From contig PMCA01000015.1 of the NCBI GenBank assembly GCA_003153935.1, positions 1 to 15,038 on the forward strand: a DNA stretch of 15,038 nt. The letters are read 5' to 3'. The number at the start of each line of letters is the position of its first letter. Position 1 is the stretch's first letter. The translations under genes were made by a program, and so were the position numbers. Source of the stretch: Elusimicrobiota bacterium. Lineage in GTDB: Bacteria > CAYTYR01 > UBA6262. A model generated the notes under the pieces. The model saw only the letters and a list, made by a program, of their open reading frames with translations. It ran no database searches and was not told the DNA's origin. This document shows positions 8,104 through 13,639 of the stretch, piece by piece.

Positions 8104-8122
8104 CTATTTTAAGGGGGTAATT

Positions 8123-9364
8123 ATGCCGCAGATTAATTCCGGAGATACAGCCTGGATACTGATGTCAACAGCGTTAGTTATGCTGATGACCATACCCGGG
8201 CTGGCTTTTTTTTATGGCGGGCTGGTACGCCGGAAAAATGTCCTGGCTACCATTATGCAATCCTTCGCTGTCTTGTGCGTGATTAGCCTACAGTGGATAC
8301 TGTGGGGGTATAGCCTATCGTTTGGACCGGATAAAGGACACATTATCGGGAGTTTGGCCTGGTTCGGTTTGAAAGGGGTAAGTATCGTTCCCAATCCGGA
8401 TTACGCGCCTACTATTCCACATTCGTTGTTTATGGTCTACCAGATGATGTTCGCGGTTATCACTCCCGGGTTGATCACCGGGGCTTTCGCGGAAAGAATG
8501 AAATTTTCATCTTTCCTGATATTTTCCTTGTTATGGGCGACTTTTGTCTATGACCCGATCTGCCACTGGATCTGGGGATCAGGCGGCTGGCTGCGCAATA
8601 TGGGCGCGCTGGATTTTGCCGGCGGTGCGGTAGTGCATATCTCCTCCGGTATCGCGGCTTTGGTTTGTGCGCTGGTATTGGGCAAGAGGCGCGGGTATGG
8701 AACCGATCCGATGCCGCCGCATAACCTGGCCTTTACGGTCCTGGGCGCGGCTTTATTGTGGTTCGGCTGGTTCGGCTTCAACGCTGGCAGTGCATTGGCG
8801 GCGAACGGCCTGGCGGTTAATGCGTTCATTACTACTAACACCGCGGCTGCGGCTGCGGCGCTAACCTGGATGTTCGTGGAGTGGAAGATGGCCGGTAAGC
8901 CGACCATGCTGGGCGGAGCCACTGGAGCTGTGGCCGGATTGGCAACGATTACGCCGGCTTCTGGTTTCGTTTCCCCGATATCAGCGATTGTGATAGGGAT
9001 CGCGGCGGCAGGTGTATGTTACCTGGCAGTAGCTGTGGTGAAAGCCAAACTGGCGTATGATGACAGCTTGGACGCGTTCGGCGTACACGGTATAGGCGGG
9101 ATAGTTGGTGTTTTAGCGACCGGATTGTTTGCCTCTAAATTGATCAACCCGGCCGGTAATGATGGATTGTTTTTCGGTAACCTGGCTCAGCTGAAGACGC
9201 AGGCGATCGTAGTAGGGGTAACGGTCCTCTATTCAGCGGCTGTGACCTTTGTATTATTAAAACTGGTGGAAGTGTTTGTGGGGTTGAAGGTGACGGAAGA
9301 GGAAGAAGTGATGGGGCTGGATATTACGCAGCATGAAGAGAGCGCGTACACACTATTGGATTAA
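8123..9364 (+). CDS. amtB: Ammonium transporter AmtB (copy 1)
   Basis: The 413-residue protein starts at ATG 8123 behind AAGGGGG (8111-8117). It is an Amt/Rh-family channel with about 11 membrane helices, carrying NH4+/NH3 across the inner membrane. Signature segments are visible: FYGGLVRRKN (30-39), TGAFAERMKF (119-128, periplasmic gate), CHWIWGSGGWLRNMGALDFAGG (147-168), and the pore twin histidines H172 (VVHISSG) and H322 (FGVHGIGG). The usual cytoplasmic tail EEEEVMGLDITQHEESAY, where GlnK docks in known Amt proteins, is intact. Unlike copy 2 it has no signal peptide and begins directly at helix 1. A glnK follows after 146 bases. Expression is probably controlled by the leader and terminator at 7985-8103. 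Confidence 0.96.
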   Translation: MPQINSGDTAWILMSTALVMLMTIPGLAFFYGGLVRRKNVLATIMQSFAVLCVISLQWILWGYSLSFGPDKGHIIGSLAWFGLKGVSIVPNPDYAPTIPHSLFMVYQMMFAVITPGLITGAFAERMKFSSFLIFSLLWATFVYDPICHWIWGSGGWLRNMGALDFAGGAVVHISSGIAALVCALVLGKRRGYGTDPMPPHNLAFTVLGAALLWFGWFGFNAGSALAANGLAVNAFITTNTAAAAAALTWMFVEWKMAGKPTMLGGATGAVAGLATITPASGFVSPISAIVIGIAAAGVCYLAVAVVKAKLAYDDSLDAFGVHGIGGIVGVLATGLFASKLINPAGNDGLFFGNLAQLKTQAIVVGVTVLYSAAVTFVLLKLVEVFVGLKVTEEEEVMGLDITQHEESAYTLLD

Positions 9365-9375
9365 TCATAAGCGTA

Positions 9376-9460
9376 GTGTTTCGGATTAATTTCTTGGACA
9401 TTATACTTTTCGAAATAAGCTTCAAGAGCCTTGGTTCGAAAAGTAAATGTCTCGGCGAAA
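9376..9460 (+). other. Repeated, structured spacer between amtB-1 and glnK-1
   Basis: The first 26 bases (9376-9401) recur with 24 identities at 15013-15038, just after amtB-2. The region folds well: 9404-9414 pairs with 9435-9445 (11 bp), extended by GACAT (9397-9401) with ATGTC (9447-9451). Inside, AAGCT pairs with AGCCTT with one bulged C. TTTCG (9379-9383) can close the structure with CGAAA (9456-9460). No T-run follows, so it is not an obvious terminator. It may be a processing, stability or regulatory RNA element. Confidence 0.6.
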
Positions 9461-9510
9461 CCAATCACTCAACACCCGCTCATTTAATATAACGAAAGCA
9501 GGTATAAAAA

Positions 9511-9852
9511 ATGAAATTAGTGATTGCTGTAATTCAGCCGCATAAACTGGAAGCGGTGTTAAAAGAGCTGGATAAGGCAGAGATACATTTAAAGACGGTT
9601 AGCAATGTCCTCGGTTGCGGGCGGCAGAAGGGTAAGACGGAAATATACCGCGGGCATAAGGAGACCGGCAACCTGATCAAGAAGGTGCGCCTGGAGATAG
9701 CGGTTAACGAGCAGTTCGTGGAACCCACTATTAAAGCTATTGTCGCTGGAGCCCAGACCAAACAAATAGGCGATGGTAAAATATTTGTTATGAGTCTGGA
9801 TGATTGCGTCAGGATACGGACAGGCGAGCGCGGCGGAGTGGCCATAGGGTAG
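9511..9852 (+). CDS. glnK: PII nitrogen regulatory protein (copy 1, GlnK-like)
   Basis: The 113-residue protein is the typical PII size. PII trimers sense ATP/ADP and 2-oxoglutarate and block AmtB when nitrogen is plentiful. Ligand residues known from E. coli PII are present: Q39 in GRQKG, K58, the GDGKIFV loop and the RIRTGERGG pair R101/R103. In the T-loop Y46 (EIYRG) is kept, but position 51, the uridylylated tyrosine of E. coli, is glutamate (GHKETGN). Control by GlnD-type uridylylation at Y51 is thus not expected. The gene lies downstream of amtB-1, the classic amtB-glnK pair in reverse order to most proteobacteria. The start is preceded by a weak GCAGGT. The stop codon overlaps leader copy B. 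Confidence 0.93.
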   Translation: MKLVIAVIQPHKLEAVLKELDKAEIHLKTVSNVLGCGRQKGKTEIYRGHKETGNLIKKVRLEIAVNEQFVEPTIKAIVAGAQTKQIGDGKIFVMSLDDCVRIRTGERGGVAIG

Positions 9853-9882
9853 TTACCAAAACAGATAGTTATGTACTTGTAT
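9851..9882 (+). promoter_or_regulatory. Conserved leader element, copy B (before permease-PII)
   Basis: AGTTACCAA (9851-9859), 15 nt, then ACTTGTAT (9875-9882), the same as copies A and C. It overlaps the glnK-1 stop codon. A small TGTGT-AAT-ACACA hairpin (9884-9896) follows, then ACAAAGGCG at 9911-9919 running into the first terminator. Confidence 0.6.
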
Positions 9883-9916
9883 ATGTGTAATACACAGTGA
9901 TGTGATGCGTACAAAG

Positions 9917-9947
9917 GCGATCTGAGAAAGTATCAGACCGCTTTTTT
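9917..9947 (+). terminator. First terminator in leader B
   Basis: GCGATCTGA (9917-9925) pairs with TCAGACCGC (9933-9941), with one A-C mismatch and a 7-nt loop, followed by six T residues (9942-9947). It would end the glnK-1 transcript or attenuate a leader started at element B. Confidence 0.75.
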
Positions 9948-9956
9948 ATTTACCAG

Positions 9957-9976
9957 GAATACTCAGTAGAGTATTC
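9957..9976 (+). other. Perfect 8-bp hairpin between two terminators
   Basis: GAATACTC (9957-9964) and GAGTATTC (9969-9976) are perfect complements around an AGTA loop. No T-run follows. It could be an operator dyad or a structural part of leader B. Confidence 0.6.
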
Positions 9977-9989
9977 AGAACTTAGACGG

Positions 9990-10034
9990 AGGCGTCTTTT
10001 TTACCCAGAGATGGGTTAGAAAAGGCGCCTTTTT
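9990..10034 (+). terminator. Second terminator in leader B
   Basis: AGGCGTCTTTT (9990-10000) pairs with AAAAGGCGCCT (10020-10030) over 11 positions with one G-U. It encloses an ACCCA-GAGA-TGGGT hairpin (10003-10016). Five T residues end at 10034. Only 36 bases remain before the permease start, with no promoter visible, so read-through must be conditional. Confidence 0.85.
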
Positions 10035-10070
10035 GCTTTAAGAAAGAAAATCATACAAAAGGAGGATATC

Positions 10071-11951
10071 ATGGCTCAGAACAAAATGGCTTCACCTTTA
10101 GTAAAACCGACCCTGGGCTTGTTGGGAGCTACAATGAACGCGATGGCATTGATTGCGCCGGGGGCGTTCTTGTGGATCACCTTCCAGTTGCAGGCAGCGG
10201 CCACGGCTCCGAATGGAGCTTCAGTGGCGGGAGATATGTGGTTCGGGATAGTCGTGGCTTTAGTAGTGGCTTTCCTGACCGCTTTCTCTTACGCGGAATT
10301 GGCTAAGATATACCCGGAGGCGGGTTTTGCCAGCTGCGTTTACTTCGCGGAGAAAGCTTTCCTGGATCGTCCAGGGGCTCCTAAGAAAAATACACCTAAC
10401 TCCCTGGCGCGTATGGCTAAATTGGCGACCGGATGGGCGGCGCACCTGTTCTACTGGGTTTATCCGGGTATCATGGTGGCAATGATGGCCATACTGGTTG
10501 GATACATATATAACCAGTTCACAGGCCAGACCTTTTCTAACATGACCTTAACCGTTATCGGCGGGATATTTGCGGTCGTGACCGGATATGTCGCCTTCAG
10601 GGGAGTCACCGGGTCAACCAAGACCTCGATCTGGATCAATGTGATCCAGTTGGTCACCCTGGTCATTTTCAGCGGCCTGGCGATCTGGTACCGGTTCAGC
10701 AACCCGCAAGGTGCGACCATGTGGTCTTTCAGCGGTGCCTGGGATGTAGTCAAACCGCATACGCTTAACGGCGTGCTGATACAATCGACACTGGCTATAT
10801 TGATATTGGTCGGTTTCGAGAGCTGCACCGCTTTGAGCGCGGAGACGAAAGAGCCGGAGAAAACTATTCCCAAGGCGATCATATTGTCGCTGGTGATACA
10901 GGGATTGCTGGCTTACCTGATAGAGTATTTCGCGGCCGGTTATATGGTCAGCGAGAAACTGGCTTCAGGCACCGGCGCGACAACGGTGAGCGGAATGGCC
11001 GCGGCGGCTGTCTCAGGGGCGCCGATCGGGGACTTAGCTAAGCTCCTGGGCGATCACCTGCTGCCTGGGATCGGATTTGGTTTGATGATCAGCATGGCTG
11101 TTACAGTTGCCATCGCCATTGTTGGTACCACCCTAAGCTGCATGAACACCGCCATCCGGGTCACCTGCGGCATGGCCGCGGACCGGGAACTGCCGGATAT
11201 CATGGGCTTCATGCATGACCGGTTCAGCACCCCGCACGTCGCTCTGTGGGCGCTGATAATCGTTACTACGGTGATAGCGGCGGTGGGAGTGAGGTCGGTC
11301 GTGGGATTGACCGGTATCACCCTGGCCTCGAACTTCGGCACCTTTGTTCTTTACGGATTGACCTGCGTCTGGACCATAGTCGCGTTCCGCAACCGGGAAG
11401 ATTTCAATATCGTTAAACATGGAATAGTCCCGGGGCTGGGCGTCATCACCAATGTGGTCATGGCTGCTGCCATCATCTACCTGTATTCAACGGGTAATGC
11501 CGACGCGAAAAAAGAAGCGGACATATGCTTCCTGATAGCCGGAGCATGGGCGTTGATAAGCTTCGCTTACGTGGCGGTTACCAATATACATAAGTCGTAC
11601 CGGGTCAAGATGGTCTCAGCTACTATCCGTCCGGAGCAGTTGTATGATGTCATGGAGGCTTTGAAAGATGAAGATATGATACTGGGCATGACGGTGACCG
11701 ACGTGCGTGGTTTTGGTCGGCAAAAAGGGCATGACACGACCGACGGTACAGTCAAACATTCAGATAAGATAGTGCTGCTGCCCAAGGTCAGGATCGAGGT
11801 CCTGGTCAAGGATTGGGACGTGCAGAAGATGATGGAAATCCTGCGCGACGCGGTTTACACCGGCCAGGTAGGCGACGGCAAGATCTTCGTTCTGGACGCG
11901 AAGGACGCCATGCGCATCCGTACCGGTGAGAAGGGTGTTTACGCCCTCTAG
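10071..11951 (+). CDS. APC-family amino-acid permease fused to a C-terminal PII domain
   Basis: The 626-residue protein starts at ATG 10071 behind GGAGG (10061-10065). Residues 1 to about 505 are an APC-superfamily permease. It begins with the glycine-rich helix GLLGATMNAMALIAPGAF, carries the FAEK-type loop, and has the APC hallmark GFESCTALSAETKEPEKTIP with about 12 hydrophobic segments. Residues 513 to 626 form a complete PII domain. The ligand residues TVTDV, GFGRQKGH, LLPK, GDGKIFV and RIRTGEKG are all retained, so ATP and 2-oxoglutarate binding looks possible. The T-loop (DTTDGTVKHSDKIV) is two residues longer than in GlnB and contains no tyrosine, so it cannot be uridylylated there. 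The likely role is amino-acid uptake or exchange gated by its own nitrogen/energy sensor. The substrate is unknown. The junction is in frame within a single open reading frame. Confidence 0.93.
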   Translation: MAQNKMASPLVKPTLGLLGATMNAMALIAPGAFLWITFQLQAAATAPNGASVAGDMWFGIVVALVVAFLTAFSYAELAKIYPEAGFASCVYFAEKAFLDRPGAPKKNTPNSLARMAKLATGWAAHLFYWVYPGIMVAMMAILVGYIYNQFTGQTFSNMTLTVIGGIFAVVTGYVAFRGVTGSTKTSIWINVIQLVTLVIFSGLAIWYRFSNPQGATMWSFSGAWDVVKPHTLNGVLIQSTLAILILVGFESCTALSAETKEPEKTIPKAIILSLVIQGLLAYLIEYFAAGYMVSEKLASGTGATTVSGMAAAAVSGAPIGDLAKLLGDHLLPGIGFGLMISMAVTVAIAIVGTTLSCMNTAIRVTCGMAADRELPDIMGFMHDRFSTPHVALWALIIVTTVIAAVGVRSVVGLTGITLASNFGTFVLYGLTCVWTIVAFRNREDFNIVKHGIVPGLGVITNVVMAAAIIYLYSTGNADAKKEADICFLIAGAWALISFAYVAVTNIHKSYRVKMVSATIRPEQLYDVMEALKDEDMILGMTVTDVRGFGRQKGHDTTDGTVKHSDKIVLLPKVRIEVLVKDWDVQKMMEILRDAVYTGQVGDGKIFVLDAKDAMRIRTGEKGVYAL

Positions 11952-11965
11952 ATAGTTACACCCCG

Positions 11966-11995
11966 GCTTCTGCCTGGCCACAGCCAGGCAGAAGC
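11966..11995 (+). other. Perfect 13-bp hairpin after the permease-PII gene
   Basis: GCTTCTGCCTGGC (11966-11978) pairs perfectly with 11983-11995 around a CACA loop. No T-run follows, so it is not a typical intrinsic terminator. It may stabilise the mRNA 3' end or be a small palindromic repeat. AGTTAC occurs on both sides (11954-11959 and 12010-12015). Confidence 0.75.
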
Positions 11996-12009
11996 TCTCC
12001 CTCGTGACA

Positions 12010-12041
12010 AGTTACCAAGAGGACGGAATTTATACTTGTAT
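12010..12041 (+). promoter_or_regulatory. Conserved leader element, copy C (before barrel-glnK operon)
   Basis: AGTTACCAA (12010-12018), 15 nt, then ACTTGTAT (12034-12041), with the same spacing as copies A and B. A CCCCA-GTGT-TGGGG hairpin (12059-12072) follows, then ACAAAGGCG (12078-12086) leading into the first terminator. Confidence 0.6.
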
Positions 12042-12083
12042 ATCTGTAAGACGAATTACCCCAGTGTTGGGGAGCAAACAAAG

Positions 12084-12118
12084 GCGTTCTGACAGATAAG
12101 TCGGAGCGCTATTTTTTT
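12084..12118 (+). terminator. First terminator in leader C
   Basis: GCGTTCTGAC (12084-12093) pairs at all ten positions with GTCGGAGCGC (12100-12109), two of them G-U, around AGATAA. Seven T residues follow (12112-12118). The layout matches the first terminator of leader B. Confidence 0.85.
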
Positions 12119-12128
12119 AGAGACATAG

Positions 12129-12178
12129 ACGTCTTTTTAAGGGTCCAGGAATGGACAATTAAGAAGACGTTTTTTTTG
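12129..12178 (+). terminator. Second terminator in leader C
   Basis: ACGTCTTTTTAA (12129-12140) pairs with TTAAGAAGACGT (12159-12170) over 12 positions with one G-U. It encloses GTCCA-GGAA-TGGAC (12143-12156). A long T-run follows (12170-12177). Its design and position match the second terminator of leader B. Confidence 0.9.
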
Positions 12179-12250
12179 TTTACGAAGGAAACAACCCGCC
12201 AGAGCTTATTGGAGGGTACACCTAGACTAAATACACAAAGGAGAAGGGCC

Positions 12251-13006
12251 ATGAGCAAAGAGAAATTGAAAAAGTTAGCTGCGATCTACGTGCTGGTGAT
12301 CTTGTTGGTAATGTTTTTCGGATTGAAGGCGCATGCCACGCCGTCCACCCAGATCTGGAACCCGTCTACGGATATCCAGGCGGTAAAGACCTGGCACCTG
12401 GGCATTGACAATTATTTCTCGGTGAAAGACAACTTGGACCATCCCTACGCTTTCCCGACCGACGTGGGCTTGACCTATGGGCTATTCAAGAACCTGGAAG
12501 TCGGCGTTGATACCTTGTATCCCTCTGAACATCCCTTGTATTTCAATGCCAAGTATGGTTTGCCGGAGGGTGATATGATGCCGGCCATCGCCGTAGGTAT
12601 ATTCAATGTCGGCACTAAAAGTGACGTGACTAATTACGACATTTGGTACGGTGTAGTGGCCAAAACTTTCAAACCCATCGGCCGGCTATCTTTAGGCTAT
12701 TACGTCGGCAATGACAAGCTGTTGCTGGATGAGACCGGAGCCAAAGCCAATACCGGATTGATCGCCAGCTGGGACAAGGCCATTACGGATAAGATCTGGA
12801 CCTCAGTGGATTACGCTTCCGGTGATAGCTTCTACGGCTCTTTGAGCCTGGGCGGTTCTTACGCATTTGCTCCTAATGTCAGTATTATTTTCGCTTACGT
12901 GATCTATAACAATAAGAAAGAGATCGTCACGGACGGAGTTCCGACCGGCTCGTTCATGAACAATAAGAATGATACCGCTACCACACAGTTAGATATTAAT
13001 TTCTAA
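12251..13006 (+). CDS. Predicted outer-membrane beta-barrel (porin-like) protein
   Basis: The 251-residue protein starts at ATG 12251 behind AAAGGAGAAGG (12237-12247); the frame is open back to 12176, but that part lies in the terminator. A signal peptide is clear: basic MSKEKLKK, a hydrophobic core AAIYVLVILLVMFFGL, and a cleavage site AHA at about residue 33. The mature part is rich in alternating aromatic/polar strands (such as VGLTYGLFKNLEVGVDTLY and LSLGYYVGNDKLLL) and ends in TTQLDINF. A terminal phenylalanine is the usual sorting signal of outer-membrane barrels. The length would suit a barrel of 10-12 strands. I do not recognise the exact family. It is the first gene of a unit with glnK-2 (11-base gap) and leader C, so a nitrogen-related solute such as ammonium or amino acids is a plausible substrate by context only. 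Confidence 0.75.
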   Translation: MSKEKLKKLAAIYVLVILLVMFFGLKAHATPSTQIWNPSTDIQAVKTWHLGIDNYFSVKDNLDHPYAFPTDVGLTYGLFKNLEVGVDTLYPSEHPLYFNAKYGLPEGDMMPAIAVGIFNVGTKSDVTNYDIWYGVVAKTFKPIGRLSLGYYVGNDKLLLDETGAKANTGLIASWDKAITDKIWTSVDYASGDSFYGSLSLGGSYAFAPNVSIIFAYVIYNNKKEIVTDGVPTGSFMNNKNDTATTQLDINF

Positions 13007-13017
13007 GGAGGACTACC

Positions 13018-13356
13018 ATGAAAAAAATAGAAGCCATAATCAGACCCAACAAACTTGATTCAGTGCGCCAGGCCCTGATCGCCGCGGGCACGACCGGACT
13101 AATGGTCACTAAAATAGAGGGCCACGGCAGCCAAAAAGGATTGACTAAGCACTTCCGGGGCAAGGACTATACAGTGGACCTTCTGCCCAAAAGCAAGATC
13201 GAAGTCATTGTTAAGGATAATGAGGTAGATAATATTGTGGAAGTGATCTCAACCACTGCCAGGACGGGAGAGATAGGCGACGGCAAGATCTTTGTCTATC
13301 CGGCTGAGAATTCTATTCGCATTCGTACTGGCGAAAAAGGTGAAGGTGTTATATAA
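13018..13356 (+). CDS. glnK: PII nitrogen regulatory protein (copy 2, GlnB/GlnK-like)
   Basis: The 112-residue PII protein follows a strong AAGGAGG site (13005-13011) that overlaps the end of the barrel gene. It aligns with E. coli GlnB without gaps through the T-loop. Y51, the uridylylation target, is kept (GKDYTVDLLPK), Y46 is phenylalanine (KHFRG), and R38 is serine (GSQKG instead of GRQKG). Q39, K58, GDGKIFV and RIRTGEKG are intact, so ATP and 2-oxoglutarate binding is likely. Of the three PII domains in this window it is the only one with Y51. Its neighbours are an outer-membrane protein upstream and a coupled HTH protein downstream, so its partner may be something other than AmtB, although amtB-2 follows. 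Confidence 0.94.
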   Translation: MKKIEAIIRPNKLDSVRQALIAAGTTGLMVTKIEGHGSQKGLTKHFRGKDYTVDLLPKSKIEVIVKDNEVDNIVEVISTTARTGEIGDGKIFVYPAENSIRIRTGEKGEGVI

Positions 13357-13532
13357 TGTTAGATAATGACTTGATCGGTAAAATAAGGATGTATAAAATG
13401 GAGAAGGGATATACTTTGCATGAAATGTCAAAAATTATCGATATCCCTATCTCCACGCTGGAACGGTGGTTTAAAACCGGCCGCATAAATAAACTGTACG
13501 CGCAGGTGGTAAAGGAAAAATTAGGATTATAG
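13356..13532 (+). CDS. Small helix-turn-helix protein coupled to glnK-2
   Basis: The 58-residue ORF starts at an ATG sharing one base with the glnK-2 stop (TAATG), with GAAGGTG (13342-13348) 7 nt upstream. The sequence begins MLDNDLIGKIRMYKMEKGYT and continues through LHEMSKIIDIPISTLERWFK (residues 21-40) to a basic end. The pattern KGYTLHEMSKIIDIPISTLERWF resembles the HTH of XRE- or transposase-type DNA-binding domains, with an initial helix, a turn near I28-P31 and a recognition helix STLERWF. It is all HTH and has no ligand domain. The overlap with glnK-2 suggests co-expression and possibly a shared regulatory role, perhaps as a repressor of nearby leaders or promoters. It is too short to assign to a named family. 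Confidence 0.7.
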   Translation: MLDNDLIGKIRMYKMEKGYTLHEMSKIIDIPISTLERWFKTGRINKLYAQVVKEKLGL

Positions 13533-13639
13533 GGTTAGAGAAAAATTTTTACTTTTACAGATAGACATTTGGCACGTCCGTGTTGTACTCATTAGGGTAA
13601 GCATAAGAACAATACAATCAAATGAAAGGGGACAGAACC
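13533..13639 (+). other. Gap before amtB-2 without clear terminator
   Basis: This 107-base AT-rich gap has no hairpin/T-run terminator and no copy of the leader element, so amtB-2 may be read from the upstream operon. TTGGCA (13569-13574) could be a -35 box, but the sequence 17-18 nt on (TTAGGG) is a poor -10. AAAGGGG at 13625-13631 is the amtB-2 ribosome site. Confidence 0.5.

Noticed and set aside
7974-8122. Frameshifted remainder of the KdpD kinase
   Set aside because: The gap after kdpD is only 149 bases and holds leader A and a terminator; no H-box or ATP-binding motifs are seen in any frame.
9404-9445. Terminator of amtB-1
   Set aside because: The hairpin is strong but AT-rich and no T-run follows (AAATGTCTCGG), so it does not look like an intrinsic terminator; it is better described as a structured spacer.
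12010-12035. Glutamine (glnA-type) riboswitch in leader C, because of GGACGGAA
   Set aside because: GGACGGAA occurs only in copy C, not in A or B, and the other conserved blocks of that aptamer are absent, so the match looks accidental.
12176-12250. N-terminal extension of the barrel protein from GTT/TTG-type start near 12176
   Set aside because: It starts inside the T-run of the second terminator, lacks a ribosome site, and would place 25 polar residues before a clear signal peptide beginning at 12251.
13541-13550. AAAAATTTTT as a terminator of the glnK-2 operon
   Set aside because: It is a loopless palindrome without a GC stem, so it cannot form a stable terminator hairpin.
13569-13588. 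Sigma-54 promoter candidate before amtB-2 (TTGGCACG then TTGT)
   Set aside because: The -24 half is perfect, but the GC of the -12 half is missing at the required 10-base distance; the TTGT that follows is two bases too far and lacks GC. The spacing of sigma-54 sites is strict.
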